From NCBI GenBank assembly GCA_964347345.1, contig CAYFYB010000012.1:1-46467 (forward strand): a stretch of DNA of 46,467 nucleotides, in the 5' to 3' direction. The notes under the pieces were generated by a model, which was not told where the DNA came from, made no database searches, and saw nothing but the letters and a program-made list of their open reading frames with translations. This DNA is from JAJISG01 sp964347345. GTDB taxonomy: Archaea; Thermoplasmatota; Thermoplasmata; RBG-16-68-12; JAJISG01. The position numbers and the translations under genes are program-made. Shown one piece after another: positions 6,942 to 14,648 of the stretch (position 1 is its first letter; each line of letters opens with the position of its first letter).

Positions 6942-6950
6942 ATTAATAAA
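6942..6950. promoter_or_regulatory. Shared TATA element between tRNA-Ser and the MoaD/ThiS-like gene
   Basis: ATTAATAAA on the plus strand (TTTATTAAT on the minus strand) sits in the 34-base gap between the tRNA start and the ATG at 6966. It is 11-20 bases from either gene start, so both may use it or overlapping TATA boxes. Confidence 0.45.
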
Positions 6951-6965
6951 GCACAGCCACTTAAG

Positions 6966-7181
6966 ATGATTGTCATGCAGCTTCGGGTTCGCGTTCTCCC
7001 TTCTGGCAAGGATCAGATAATAGATCTCGAAGAGGGAGCGGACGGTTTCAGACTCCTGGACTTCTTGCAGCTTAACCCGGAGGCCCACCTCATCCTCAAG
7101 GAGACGAAGCCGATCCCTGTGGATGGCCTTCTCCGGGACGGTGACAGAATCTCGGTTGTATCCGTCATATCTGGAGGATAG
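6966..7181 (+). CDS. MoaD/ThiS family ubiquitin-like protein (SAMP-like)
   Basis: This 71-residue protein has the beta-grasp layout of MoaD/ThiS: a short beta start (MQLRVRVLPSGKDQII), the middle segment (LRDGDRISVVSVISGG) and a C-terminal Gly-Gly. The diglycine tail is adenylated by an E1-like enzyme and then carries sulfur or conjugates to lysines. In archaea such proteins (SAMPs) do both tRNA thiolation/molybdopterin sulfur transfer and protein modification. The sequence does not separate these roles. The start could be ATG 6966 or ATG 6975. The latter fits better with leaderless transcription from the TATA element at 6943. It is followed by gcvPA. Confidence 0.88.
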   Translation: MIVMQLRVRVLPSGKDQIIDLEEGADGFRLLDFLQLNPEAHLILKETKPIPVDGLLRDGDRISVVSVISGG

Positions 7182-7196
7182 AGGCAGGGCCGAACC

Positions 7197-7204
7197 TTTT
7201 TATC
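7197..7204 (+). promoter_or_regulatory. TATA box of gcvPA
   Basis: TTTTTATC centred about 31 bases before the gcvPA ATG at 7232. It implies a transcript with only a few leader bases. Confidence 0.6.
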
Positions 7205-7231
7205 GAGTCCTCTTATTGGGAGGACGGTCCC

Positions 7232-8557
7232 ATGCCTCCCAGCGAGGCGAAGATGCTGGAATTCCTTGGCTTGAAGGAGGTCGCTGAACTCTTCCAAGAC
7301 ATCCCATCAGAACTCAGGACCAACGGACTGGATCTCCCCCGGGGCCAGGATGAGGAGACCACAACCAGAAAGGTTCTTCAGGTACTCTCCAAGAACCGGA
7401 GCTGCGCTGATGTGTTGAGCTTCCTTGGCGCGGGATACTACGATATGTACGTTCCTGCCGTGGTGGACTCCATCATCTCTCGTTCCGAGTTCTACACATC
7501 CTATACTCCTTACCAAGCAGAGGTCAGCCAAGGCCTCATGCAGGCCCTATTCGAGTATCAGAGCCTGATCTGCGAGCTTACAGGGATGGAGGCCGCCAAC
7601 AGCTCCATGTATGATGCCTCCACCGCCCTGGGAGAGGCGGCCCTCATGTGCTATCGCATCACCCGCAGAAAGGAGTTCGTCGTCCCCAGAGGAGTGCACT
7701 GGGAGAAGAGAGCGGTTCTAAAGAACTACACCAGGGGCCCGGGAATTGCGGTTAGGGAGGTGGACTTTGACCCGCTCAACGGGACGCTAGACCTGGCCGC
7801 TCTGGGTGATGCTGTTGGCAGCGATACCAGCGGAATCTACGTGGAGAGTCCCAACTTCTTCGGCTTATTGGATGAGGGAACTCTGAGTATCAAGGAGGAG
7901 CATCCCGGAATCCTCCTCGTCGTGGGTATCAACCCCTTGGCTCAGGGGGTAGTCAGGGCCCCAGGGGACTACGGGGCCGACATCGTTATCGGTGAGGGGC
8001 AGCCCCTCGGGAACTGGATGAATCTTGGTGGACCATCCCTAGGCATATTCGCTTGCAGACAGGAGCATATCCGAAGGATGCCCGGGCGGGTGATAGGACT
8101 CACCCGGGATGTCGAGGGCAGTAGAGCCTTCTGCATGACCCTCCAGACGAGGGAGCAGCACATCCGGAGACAGAGGGCGATGAGCAACATATGCACCAAC
8201 GAGACACTTCTAGCGATTGCCGCCGCTGTCTACCTTGCACACCTTGGCAGACGTGGACTGAAGGAGTTGGGTGTACGGCTCATTGAGAGGTCCCGGGAAC
8301 TCATGGGGAGAATGGATGCGCTGCAGGGCATTCAGGCCCCCATTTTCCCCGGTCGGTACTTCAACGAGTTCCCCGCCAGGTTCAGCGAGCCGTACGAGTC
8401 AGTTCACCATCACCTCATCCAAAGGGGCATCCAAGGTGGTGTCGACCTTTCCTCCGAGTTTCCGGAGCTTGGCCCTTCGGCCCTCTTTGCGGTGACGGAC
8501 CGGCACAGGGGAGAGGATTTCGACCGTCTTATTCAGTCCCTGAGGGATCTGAGATGA
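7232..8557 (+). CDS. gcvPA: Glycine dehydrogenase (decarboxylating) subunit 1
   Basis: This 441-residue protein is the N-terminal half type (P-protein subunit 1) of glycine decarboxylase. Recognisable segments are FLGAGYYDMYVPAVVDSIISR, the YTPYQAEVSQGLMQALFEYQ motif, ANSSMYDAS and the strongly conserved GEGQPLGNWMNLGGPSLG. With GcvPB it forms a heterotetramer that decarboxylates glycine and transfers aminomethyl to the lipoyl group of GcvH. GcvH, GcvT and dihydrolipoamide dehydrogenase are not in this window. The stop overlaps the gcvPB start (ATGA), so translation is coupled. A TATA box lies about 31 bases upstream. Confidence 0.95.
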   Translation: MPPSEAKMLEFLGLKEVAELFQDIPSELRTNGLDLPRGQDEETTTRKVLQVLSKNRSCADVLSFLGAGYYDMYVPAVVDSIISRSEFYTSYTPYQAEVSQGLMQALFEYQSLICELTGMEAANSSMYDASTALGEAALMCYRITRRKEFVVPRGVHWEKRAVLKNYTRGPGIAVREVDFDPLNGTLDLAALGDAVGSDTSGIYVESPNFFGLLDEGTLSIKEEHPGILLVVGINPLAQGVVRAPGDYGADIVIGEGQPLGNWMNLGGPSLGIFACRQEHIRRMPGRVIGLTRDVEGSRAFCMTLQTREQHIRRQRAMSNICTNETLLAIAAAVYLAHLGRRGLKELGVRLIERSRELMGRMDALQGIQAPIFPGRYFNEFPARFSEPYESVHHHLIQRGIQGGVDLSSEFPELGPSALFAVTDRHRGEDFDRLIQSLRDLR

Positions 8558-9987
8558 GATTCAGACAGTCCAGCTACCTTGAGCCGCTCCTGTGGGAGAT
8601 GCCTGAACACGCCGAGGATTTCCAGGTACCGGAGGGCTTGGTTCCAGAGTCAATGAAGCGGGAGCAGCTGAACATCCCCAATCTGGAGGAGTTCCAAGTA
8701 GTTCGGCACTTCACCCGCCTCTCACAGATGAGCTACGGCACCGACACCGGGTTCTATCCCCTGGGATCGTGCACCATGAAGTACAACCCGAAGTACGCGG
8801 AGCAGCTGGCAGCCTCATCCGACCTTCGGAGGCTTCACCCCCATCAGGACGGAAGCATGATTCAGGGCGCCCTCCAGATCATGTACGAGCTCCAGGAGAT
8901 GCTGGCAAGGATCGCTGGTATGGACCTCGTCAGCCTGCAGCCAGCGGCCGGGGCTCAAGGTGAGTTCACAGCTCTCCTCATGGCCAAGGACTACTTTGAA
9001 GACAGAGGGGAACAAAGGACAGAGGTCATCCTCCCGGACACCGCCCACGGGACAAACTTCGCTAGTGCCACCATGGCCGGGTATGATGTCGTGGAAATAC
9101 CCTCCAAAAATGGCGTTGTCGATTTGAAGACCCTCGAGACGGCTCTGGGACAAGGAACGGCCGTCTTCATGCTGACCAATCCGAACACATTGGGCATCTT
9201 TGAACCCAAAGCCGCTGAGATTGGGCGTCTTGTCCACCGATACGGGGCCCTTCTGTACTATGACGGTGCAAACATGAACGCCATCCTGGGCAAGACCAAC
9301 CCGGGCCTGATGAAGTTCGATATCGTCCATTTTAACCTCCACAAGACCTTTTCGACTCCCCATGGTGGGGGAGGACCCGGAGCAGGTCCCGTGGGAGCCC
9401 GAGGCGAGATTGCAGAGTACCTTCCTGTACCCCTGGCGGCCCACGACGGAGAGAGGTACTTTCTTGACTATGGCAGGCCCAAATCCGTCGGAAAGGTTCG
9501 CTCGTTCTTCGGAAACTTCGGAATTCTGCTTCGGGCCTACGCCTACATCACCAGAATGGGATCGGACGGTCTCGTGGGAGCCACTGAAAGGGCTGTCCTC
9601 AACTCCAACTACTTGAAGGCCAGAGTGGAGGAGTTCCTCTCAGTCCCCTACGGCGGGCTCCGGAAACACGAGTTTGTTGCCAGTGCCGCCGTTCTCCGTA
9701 GGAAGGGGCTCGGAGCCGTGGACCTGGCGAAGAGGCTCATCGACTACGGTTTTCATCCCCCAACGGTGTACTTCCCCAACCTGGTGGATGAGGCCCTCAT
9801 GATAGAACCCACGGAATCGGAGACCAAGGAGGGACTCGACGCCTTCTCGAGTGCCTTGGAGGACATCCTGAAAGAGGATTCCCAGCTCCTCGAGGAAGCA
9901 CCCCACAACGCCTCTGTCCGACGTGTGGACGAGGTCCTGGCCGCCAAGAGGCCTATTCTGAGTTGGAGGATGCTGGAAAGAGGATGA
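8554..9987 (+). CDS. gcvPB: Glycine dehydrogenase (decarboxylating) subunit 2
   Basis: This 477-residue protein is the PLP-binding subunit of glycine decarboxylase. The pyridoxal-phosphate lysine is Lys264 in FNLHKTFSTPHGGGGPG, the typical motif. Other conserved parts are MSYGTDTGFYPLGSCTMKYNP near residues 59-79 and LQPAAGAQGE. It overlaps gcvPA by 4 bases. At its 3' end it overlaps the convergent mptE gene by 35 bases, so the two transcripts must be antisense there. Length is usual for archaeal GcvPB. Confidence 0.96.
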   Translation: MRFRQSSYLEPLLWEMPEHAEDFQVPEGLVPESMKREQLNIPNLEEFQVVRHFTRLSQMSYGTDTGFYPLGSCTMKYNPKYAEQLAASSDLRRLHPHQDGSMIQGALQIMYELQEMLARIAGMDLVSLQPAAGAQGEFTALLMAKDYFEDRGEQRTEVILPDTAHGTNFASATMAGYDVVEIPSKNGVVDLKTLETALGQGTAVFMLTNPNTLGIFEPKAAEIGRLVHRYGALLYYDGANMNAILGKTNPGLMKFDIVHFNLHKTFSTPHGGGGPGAGPVGARGEIAEYLPVPLAAHDGERYFLDYGRPKSVGKVRSFFGNFGILLRAYAYITRMGSDGLVGATERAVLNSNYLKARVEEFLSVPYGGLRKHEFVASAAVLRRKGLGAVDLAKRLIDYGFHPPTVYFPNLVDEALMIEPTESETKEGLDAFSSALEDILKEDSQLLEEAPHNASVRRVDEVLAAKRPILSWRMLERG

Positions 9988-10624
9988 CCCTCCGCTTCTG
10001 AAGGAGCTCTATTAGCTTCCGGGCCCATCTCAGCTTCCTTGCCTTGACCTCCGCAGGCTCGTCCTTGGGGTTTGGTTTTTCAAAGTCGAAGCCTAGGAGC
10101 CTAATCTCAGCCGCACCGAAGTGGTCCGCAAGGAAGACGGCTCTGTCACCGTCCGTGAAGCCGCCGAAGTTATAGATATTGGCAAAGGGCCGGGACTGCG
10201 TCGTCCCAAGCGAGCGGCGCGAGAACTGCCCTACCCAACGCTCGAGGGCCACCATGTTGTCGCCGTGGGCGTGGATGACCGTTATGGAACCTCGATCGCT
10301 GGCCGTCAGAAGATCCTCCACCTTGCCGTCCAGGTCGGTAACCACAACATCCGGGGTCACATCGTTGAGAACAGCGACGGAGACGGCCTCATCCGCGGCC
10401 ACGATCACTCCCTGGGAATGGTGCAGCTCCGACGGAAGCCCCGGGGCATTGCCCAACACGGTCACCACCTCATCCCTCATCTTCCTCCTCAGGTCGGACA
10501 GGGAAGCGCCGCCTCGAGGGATGAGGCGGGACAGGAGGTGAGCCGCCTCCTCATCCTTCCTCCTGTCGAATCCGAAATCCTTCAGAATGAGTTCGTAGTA
10601 AGGCTCCCACTCCCAGAACTCCAA
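9953..10624 (-). CDS. mptE: 6-hydroxymethyl-7,8-dihydropterin pyrophosphokinase MptE-like
   Basis: This 223-residue protein matches the archaeal MptE/COG1634 (DUF115-related) family. That family pyrophosphorylates 6-hydroxymethyl-dihydropterin on the way to tetrahydromethanopterin or folate-type C1 carriers. Visible segments are APGLPSE near residue 60, DVVVTDLDG and TVIHAHGDN, with acidic and histidine residues usual for this fold. The start is TTG 10624, preceded by GGAGGTTGAT. A C1-carrier gene next to glycine decarboxylase is a sensible pairing, because the glycine cleavage system delivers one-carbon units to such carriers. That link is inference. Confidence 0.88.
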   Translation of the reverse strand: MEFWEWEPYYELILKDFGFDRRKDEEAAHLLSRLIPRGGASLSDLRRKMRDEVVTVLGNAPGLPSELHHSQGVIVAADEAVSVAVLNDVTPDVVVTDLDGKVEDLLTASDRGSITVIHAHGDNMVALERWVGQFSRRSLGTTQSRPFANIYNFGGFTDGDRAVFLADHFGAAEIRLLGFDFEKPNPKDEPAEVKARKLRWARKLIELLQKRRVILFPASSNSE

Positions 10625-11028
10625 GAAAAATCAACCTCCGGTATGGAAAGATAGCCTTCATAACCCGCCATTACGTGGTCATGGTCACGCCGATATTCAA
10701 ACTGTGTGGTGGGCCCCATGAAGCCCACCTCATTACTTGATCTTCGATATGGGAACTTAATTCAGTGTGGGGATGGTGGAGGGGGACATACACACACTTG
10801 CGATACTTCTTCATTACCTACCCATACACCCCGCCGGCCCACGTTCCCTTATGGTCCGCTGGCTAGGCCCTGAAAGGGAACATCAAATAGTCTCAACCTC
10901 ACTTCTTCTACCACGGCCCTATTACCCTCACTAACTTCAATCTACTACGATACCTTACACACTTACACTCACAAATCTGGCCTTTCCTCAGAATGTAAGA
11001 AGGGTTTTGTGTGCAGAACAAGCAAGGG
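10625..11028. other. Gene-free, strand-asymmetric intergenic region
   Basis: About 400 bases lie between mptE and the small membrane protein gene. I find no protein gene. The first 20 bases hold the GGAGGTTGAT ribosome-binding site of mptE. A short inverted repeat GTGGGC/GCCCAC occurs near 10710, and the candidate stem at 10843-10881 is listed separately. From 10882 to 10978 the plus strand has almost no G. Confidence 0.5.
10843..10881. ncRNA. Candidate structured element (8-bp perfect stem)
   Basis: GTTCCCTT (10843-10850) and AAGGGAAC (10874-10881) form a perfect 8-bp stem around a 23-base loop. The loop itself may partly pair (GGTCC with GGCCC, one mismatch). It lies in a gene-free stretch and is not part of any protein frame I support. 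It could be a small RNA, a leader element or a chance hairpin. Confidence 0.3.
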
Positions 11029-11223
11029 CTAGCTCAGGGGTTTCCTGGGCTTGCCCGTTATTGTTATCCCAGAGGTGGCTATCAAGGTGATTCCTACCAT
11101 CGCCATTACAGTTGCTATACCTGTGGTCCTCTCTCCCAAGATGCTTCCTTCTATCATGAAAGCGGCTCCTATAAGGGCCAACACCAATCCTACTGCAAAC
11201 CACGCAACTTGCAGAGGCGTCAT
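11029..11223 (-). CDS. Small two-helix membrane protein, unknown
   Basis: This 64-residue protein has two predicted transmembrane segments: about residues 5-24 (QVAWFAVGLVLALIGAAFMI) and 36-53 (IATVMAMVGITLIATSGI). They are joined by a short loop with Glu-Gly-Ser and Glu-Arg, and the end is Lys/Arg-rich (GKPRKPLS). No family is recognised. The call as a real gene rests on the hydrophobic periodicity, an ATG preceded by GGGGGAGAA at good spacing, and a TATA-like CATAAATC about 45 bases upstream. It is isolated, with about 400 non-coding bases on each side. Confidence 0.65.
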   Translation of the reverse strand: MTPLQVAWFAVGLVLALIGAAFMIEGSILGERTTGIATVMAMVGITLIATSGITITGKPRKPLS

Positions 11224-11606
11224 TGCGGTTCTCCCCCGAATCTGTCCAAATGGGTAATCATGATTTATGCTTTTCCAATGAAAATGGGCTGGCTAGCTTG
11301 GAAAAGAATGAGAAGAGGGGGAGTCGGATTTTCGGCCGCTTGCCAGAGGAATAAACGTTATGGGGGTGTAGGGATGCCGCAAAACTGTGTCTTCGGATGC
11401 GATCCCCTCCTCAAAACCTCAGCAATATACAACTATCTCCTAACTCTAACGCTTCTTCATTCTGACTTCTCCTACTACTCCTGATAGAAAGACAGTTTGG
11501 AGGACGCTGGAACGATCCCTGAGAGCTGTCTTCAACACTAACACCCCTCTTATAACTCCATTTGAAGAATATCGTCCTCACTATGCCAGAACTCCATGGA
11601 GAGCCC
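11224..11606. other. Intergenic region without recognised gene
   Basis: About 380 bases separate the small membrane protein from the 3' end of the DUF373 gene. The right end of 11224-11290 holds the leader and promoter of the small gene. From about 11400 to 11480 the plus strand is again poor in G. No RNA gene or protein frame is supported. Confidence 0.45.
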
Positions 11607-12710
11607 TCACGGCCTCCAAGCGTCCTGGGTGGTGACCTCCCTCTCTTCTGATCGGTGCAGGAAGGCCGCCACAAGGACGATGGAGATGGCCAGGGCCACC
11701 TCTATGTATATGAGCGTCAGGGAAGGACCGCTGCTGGTAAGGTTTAGGATGGTCGATATTGACTGGATCGCCGCACCCATCACCAGCATGAGGACGATGA
11801 AGGCCAGAACCACGTAGAAGAAGGATTTGGCGATCTTGCCCTTCGTGAAGTAAGCCTCGGCAACCTGCCCGCCCTCATGGATAAGGAAGGCCAGGATGAA
11901 GACCCAGAAGCTTGCTTGCAGGAACATCATGGCATCCACCAGGATGTTACCGGTGAAGGGATGGGCCGTTTCCGTTCCTATGAAGAGGGCCACCAGGAAG
12001 ATGACGACGGCCACGAGATCGAACCAGACCGAAATCTTCCCCGACGCCATGGAGTCCTTCAGGCTGCCATAGAAGCCCACGATTCTGTCCCAAACTCTCT
12101 TCGGGCTCAGCACGTCTTCGTACGCCCGGACCAGCAGGTACAGGCCCAGAACGAAGAGGACGGCGGGGAGGGCCCATGCGGGGTTGTATATCAGGACCAC
12201 CGCCAGGGCGACGAAGGCGAGGGCTATGGGCAGCACGATCCTGCGTCTCAACTTCTCGTCCCTGATGGCTTTGGCCGCGACGTAGAATGCGCTCTCGACG
12301 CTGGGACTCTGCTTCACGTAGACTCGTTTGACATGGTTTATCTTCACCCTGGAAGCGATCATGGGGAAGATGTACTCATCCTCCGCCCCATCGCTCACCA
12401 GGTATGCGTGATCGGGACTCACCTTGTCCAAGACTTCATCCAACTGGAGGCTCAGCACCGTATCGGAGCGGTGCCCCACATGGGGGTCGCCCCCTATGGT
12501 AGCCACCTCGGCATCTATTCCGCCCTTCACGAGCTCATCACACATGGCGACGGCCGTGAGTATGGTGTTAACGTCAGCGTCCTCGGGATCCGCCAGTCCC
12601 AGTTTCATGGCGGCGTCCAAGTTGGCCTTGCGCCCTATAACGGGCCCCTGGATGTCCGCCTTAACACCAATATCATTGTCCCGGTCAACGCAGAGCACCA
12701 GGGTCTTCAT
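11607..12710 (-). CDS. DUF373 family membrane protein
   Basis: The 367-residue protein begins MKTLVLCVDRDNDIGVKADI, followed by GPVIGRKANLDAAMKLGLADPEDAD, the unmistakable start of the archaeal DUF373 family. The first about 155 residues look soluble. From about residue 160 there are some six hydrophobic segments (for example VLPIALAFVALAVVLIY, ALPAVLFVLGLYLLV, LVAVVIFLVALFIG), so the protein is membrane-anchored by its C-terminal half. Function is unknown. A TATA-like sequence lies about 27-30 bases upstream of the ATG (plus strand 12736-12746), suggesting a leaderless mRNA. It is divergent from an MBL-fold gene. Confidence 0.93.
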   Translation of the reverse strand: MKTLVLCVDRDNDIGVKADIQGPVIGRKANLDAAMKLGLADPEDADVNTILTAVAMCDELVKGGIDAEVATIGGDPHVGHRSDTVLSLQLDEVLDKVSPDHAYLVSDGAEDEYIFPMIASRVKINHVKRVYVKQSPSVESAFYVAAKAIRDEKLRRRIVLPIALAFVALAVVLIYNPAWALPAVLFVLGLYLLVRAYEDVLSPKRVWDRIVGFYGSLKDSMASGKISVWFDLVAVVIFLVALFIGTETAHPFTGNILVDAMMFLQASFWVFILAFLIHEGGQVAEAYFTKGKIAKSFFYVVLAFIVLMLVMGAAIQSISTILNLTSSGPSLTLIYIEVALAISIVLVAAFLHRSEEREVTTQDAWRP

Positions 12711-12768
12711 AAGTGTACTTTGATTGGTTCCAGCCTATTTTTACTTTCCTATCTCGCACCTCCGAAAT

Positions 12769-12776
12769 GGATTTAT
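12769..12776 (+). promoter_or_regulatory. TATA-like element of the MBL hydrolase gene
   Basis: ATTTATCG lies about 22-25 bases before GTG 12794. It supports that codon, rather than upstream in-frame ATGs, as the start of the MBL protein. The same 80-base gap carries the DUF373 promoter in the other direction. Confidence 0.4.
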
Positions 12777-12793
12777 CGGGGTTTGTGATAAGG

Positions 12794-13441
12794 GTGCCGG
12801 GGAGGTCACTGGAGCTCGTATGGCATGGCCACTCGTGTTTTGAAATCGGGGGGAGCAAACAGGTGGTGTTTGACCCTCACGATGGGAGGTCCATCGGTAT
12901 TCCGCCGCCTTCTGCCACCGCTGAACTGGTCTTGATAACCCACGAGCACTTCGACCACAACGCCGTTCGATCCATCAAGGGGGAGCCGAGGGTCATCAAC
13001 GAGGCCTACAACGGCGAGCTGGACGGAATCGTCCTCAGGACGCACATACTTCCTCACGACAACGTCGGTGGGCGGAAGCGTGGAATGGTGAGGGCCTACC
13101 ACCTAGAGATGGATGGCATATCCTTTCTCTTCCTGGGGGATGTGGGCGATCTCCCACCCGACGATCTGGCACAGAAGGAGAAGAACGTGTCCTTCCTCTT
13201 CCTGCCCGTTGGGGGGGTTTTCACCATTGGACCGGAGGAGGCGGTGGCCTGGATCGAGACCATCAAGCCCAGGGTGGCCGTACCTATGCATTATCGCGTG
13301 GGTGGCATCTCCCTCTCCATCAAGCCAGTCGAGGACTTCCTGGCGATCGTCGGGAGGAAGGTACTGAAGGTGGGACAGGCCGCCAGCTTCCAGCGGGACG
13401 ACCTTCTGGGTAGACAGCAGGTGTGGGTATTCTCCCTCTAG
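12794..13441 (+). CDS. MBL-fold metal-dependent hydrolase (UlaG-like)
   Basis: The protein is about 215 residues from GTG 12794. It shows the metallo-beta-lactamase layout of the small UlaG-like subgroup: LVWHGHSCFEI at the N-terminus, then the metal motif THEHFDHN (HxHxDH), later FLGDVGD and a C-terminal PMHYRVGG with the last metal histidine. Substrate is unknown. UlaG-like proteins act on lactones, phosphodiesters or N-acyl compounds. In-frame alternatives upstream are ATG 12713, ATG 12767 and GTG 12785. The residues before VPGRSLELVWHG look unstructured, so I prefer the later start. The stop overlaps the aif6 stop region by 4 bases, convergently. Confidence 0.88.
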   Translation: MPGRSLELVWHGHSCFEIGGSKQVVFDPHDGRSIGIPPPSATAELVLITHEHFDHNAVRSIKGEPRVINEAYNGELDGIVLRTHILPHDNVGGRKRGMVRAYHLEMDGISFLFLGDVGDLPPDDLAQKEKNVSFLFLPVGGVFTIGPEEAVAWIETIKPRVAVPMHYRVGGISLSIKPVEDFLAIVGRKVLKVGQAASFQRDDLLGRQQVWVFSL

Positions 13442-14094
13442 AAAAGTTGCAGTCCCTCCTCGATCCTTCCGAGCTCGATGGGAGTGGTCGGAGTGCCCAG
13501 GATTGCCCCCTTGTCGTTGGCCACAACACAGGCTCCCAGCTGGGGTGTCCCATAGTTGGCGGTGGCGATTAGGGGCTTCACCTTGAGCACATCAGCGAGG
13601 ATTCTGAGTTCTTCCTCGGTGGAGTGGGGATGGCAGATGGCGCCCTTGTTGTTCACGACTGCGGCTGAACCCACTGTTTTCATGCCGCCGATGGTGGAGG
13701 GTTCCATCTCGACGCCAAGGACCGTCTCCATCTCTCTAAGGACCTGGCGTCCATACCCGGGATGGCAGATGCCGCCGTGGTCGTTGGCGAGGATGTTGTT
13801 CCCGACAGCATTCAGCCTATGGTCCAATCGGTACACATCTATTCCCTCGAGCCTGGAGACTTCATCCAATTCTGCAAAGTTCGTGACTAGGGCTCCGAGG
13901 GAGTTCATGACGATCAGGCTGCCGATGACGGTAGAGCCTCCCAAAGTGGTCTGGACAGCCCTCACGCCAAGGGTCTCCTCCGCCTTTCGCAGGGCCTTCT
14001 TAGGTACCTGGGGCGAGGTCACCAGGAGAGTGTCGTTGGTGGCACAGAAGACCCCCACGAAGGGATTGCCCGAGAAGTCAAGCTTACTCAGCAA
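13438..14094 (-). CDS. eif6: Translation initiation factor aIF6
   Basis: This 218-residue protein is archaeal IF6, which binds the 50S subunit and blocks premature 30S joining. The five-fold repeated beta/alpha layout shows in repeating signatures: NPFVGVFCATND, TTLGGSTVIGSLIVMN, VGNNILANDHGGICHPGY, STIGGMKTVGSAAVVNNKGAICHP and LGACVVANDKGAILGT. The start is TTG 14094 after a purine-rich stretch. A TATA box lies some 80 bases upstream, so this gene has a leader of about 55 bases and its own promoter besides read-through from rpl31e. Confidence 0.95.
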   Translation of the reverse strand: MLSKLDFSGNPFVGVFCATNDTLLVTSPQVPKKALRKAEETLGVRAVQTTLGGSTVIGSLIVMNSLGALVTNFAELDEVSRLEGIDVYRLDHRLNAVGNNILANDHGGICHPGYGRQVLREMETVLGVEMEPSTIGGMKTVGSAAVVNNKGAICHPHSTEEELRILADVLKVKPLIATANYGTPQLGACVVANDKGAILGTPTTPIELGRIEEGLQLF

Positions 14095-14174
14095 GCCTTC
14101 CCATTCCCCCTGCAGGACAACTTCCAGGCCCCCATGGTCGGACCTCGCACTGAGTTTAGAAGGGAGTCCTGGCC

Positions 14175-14182
14175 TTTAAATA
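14175..14182 (-). promoter_or_regulatory. TATA box upstream of aif6
   Basis: TATTTAAA on the minus strand, in the gap between rpl31e and aif6. The expected transcript start is near 14150, giving a leader of about 55 bases. The leader contains an ATG-started 15-codon frame whose stop overlaps the aif6 TTG. Confidence 0.55.
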
Positions 14183-14218
14183 GACTTTTCTCGACGGTAT
14201 CAATGCCGACAATGGGGA

Positions 14219-14485
14219 TTAGACCTCTGGCAGCGACACCTCCACCAGCTCATCCTCGAACTTTATTACCCTGACCTTCAGCCTGCGAGGTGGCTTCTCA
14301 ATTCCCCTCGACCACAGGTACTCGTTGACACGCGGGTCTATCCAAACGTCCTCCTCCTTGGCGCTCATGTGCCTCTTTACGAAGGTCTTGATGACCTTGA
14401 TGGCTCCAGGCACCCTCTTGGTCCGGGGCAATGACCAGCACTTTCCCAACGGGATTGTCAAGACCTTCTCTTCCTGCTCGGCCAT
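14219..14485 (-). CDS. rpl31e: 50S ribosomal protein L31e
   Basis: This 88-residue protein is L31e. The segments VPGAIKVIKTFVKRHM and VWIDPRVNEYLWSRGIEKPPRRLKV are diagnostic. It starts at ATG 14485 after GGGGTGAGGA, four bases from the rpl39e stop, in the standard archaeal order rps19e-pdcd5-rpl39e-rpl31e-aif6. Confidence 0.96.
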   Translation of the reverse strand: MAEQEEKVLTIPLGKCWSLPRTKRVPGAIKVIKTFVKRHMSAKEEDVWIDPRVNEYLWSRGIEKPPRRLKVRVIKFEDELVEVSLPEV

Positions 14486-14488
14486 TCC

Positions 14489-14647
14489 TCACCCCTTGTC
14501 CAGCTTTCCCCTTCGCCAGTGCCTTCTCTTGGGATGTCGGAGGAAACGTCTTGCAGTCCTCATGATTACCCAGGCCGGAACCCTCCGGTTACTCTTTGTG
14601 GCCTTATGGAGACGCGACTTCATGGCGTGGGGTCTATGGCGAGTCAA
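14489..14647 (-). CDS. rpl39e: 50S ribosomal protein L39e
   Basis: This very short, very basic 52-residue protein contains KATKSNRRVPAWVI and RRHWRRGKLDKG, the L39e signature. I read it from TTG 14647, which lies one base after the pdcd5 stop and gives MTRHRPHAMKSRLHK. That restores the usual length of 51-52 residues. Starting at the internal ATG would give only 44. The frame is easy to miss because of its size and TTG start. L39e lines the ribosomal exit tunnel. Confidence 0.93.
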   Translation of the reverse strand: MTRHRPHAMKSRLHKATKSNRRVPAWVIMRTARRFLRHPKRRHWRRGKLDKG

Positions 14648-14648
14648 G

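Noticed and set aside
8815..9444. 209-codon minus-strand frame
   Set aside because: Antisense to gcvPB around its PLP lysine region; no recognisable domain.
11340..11410. GGGTGTAGGGATGCC... region checked as a possible tRNA
   Set aside because: No consistent cloverleaf and no T-loop consensus.
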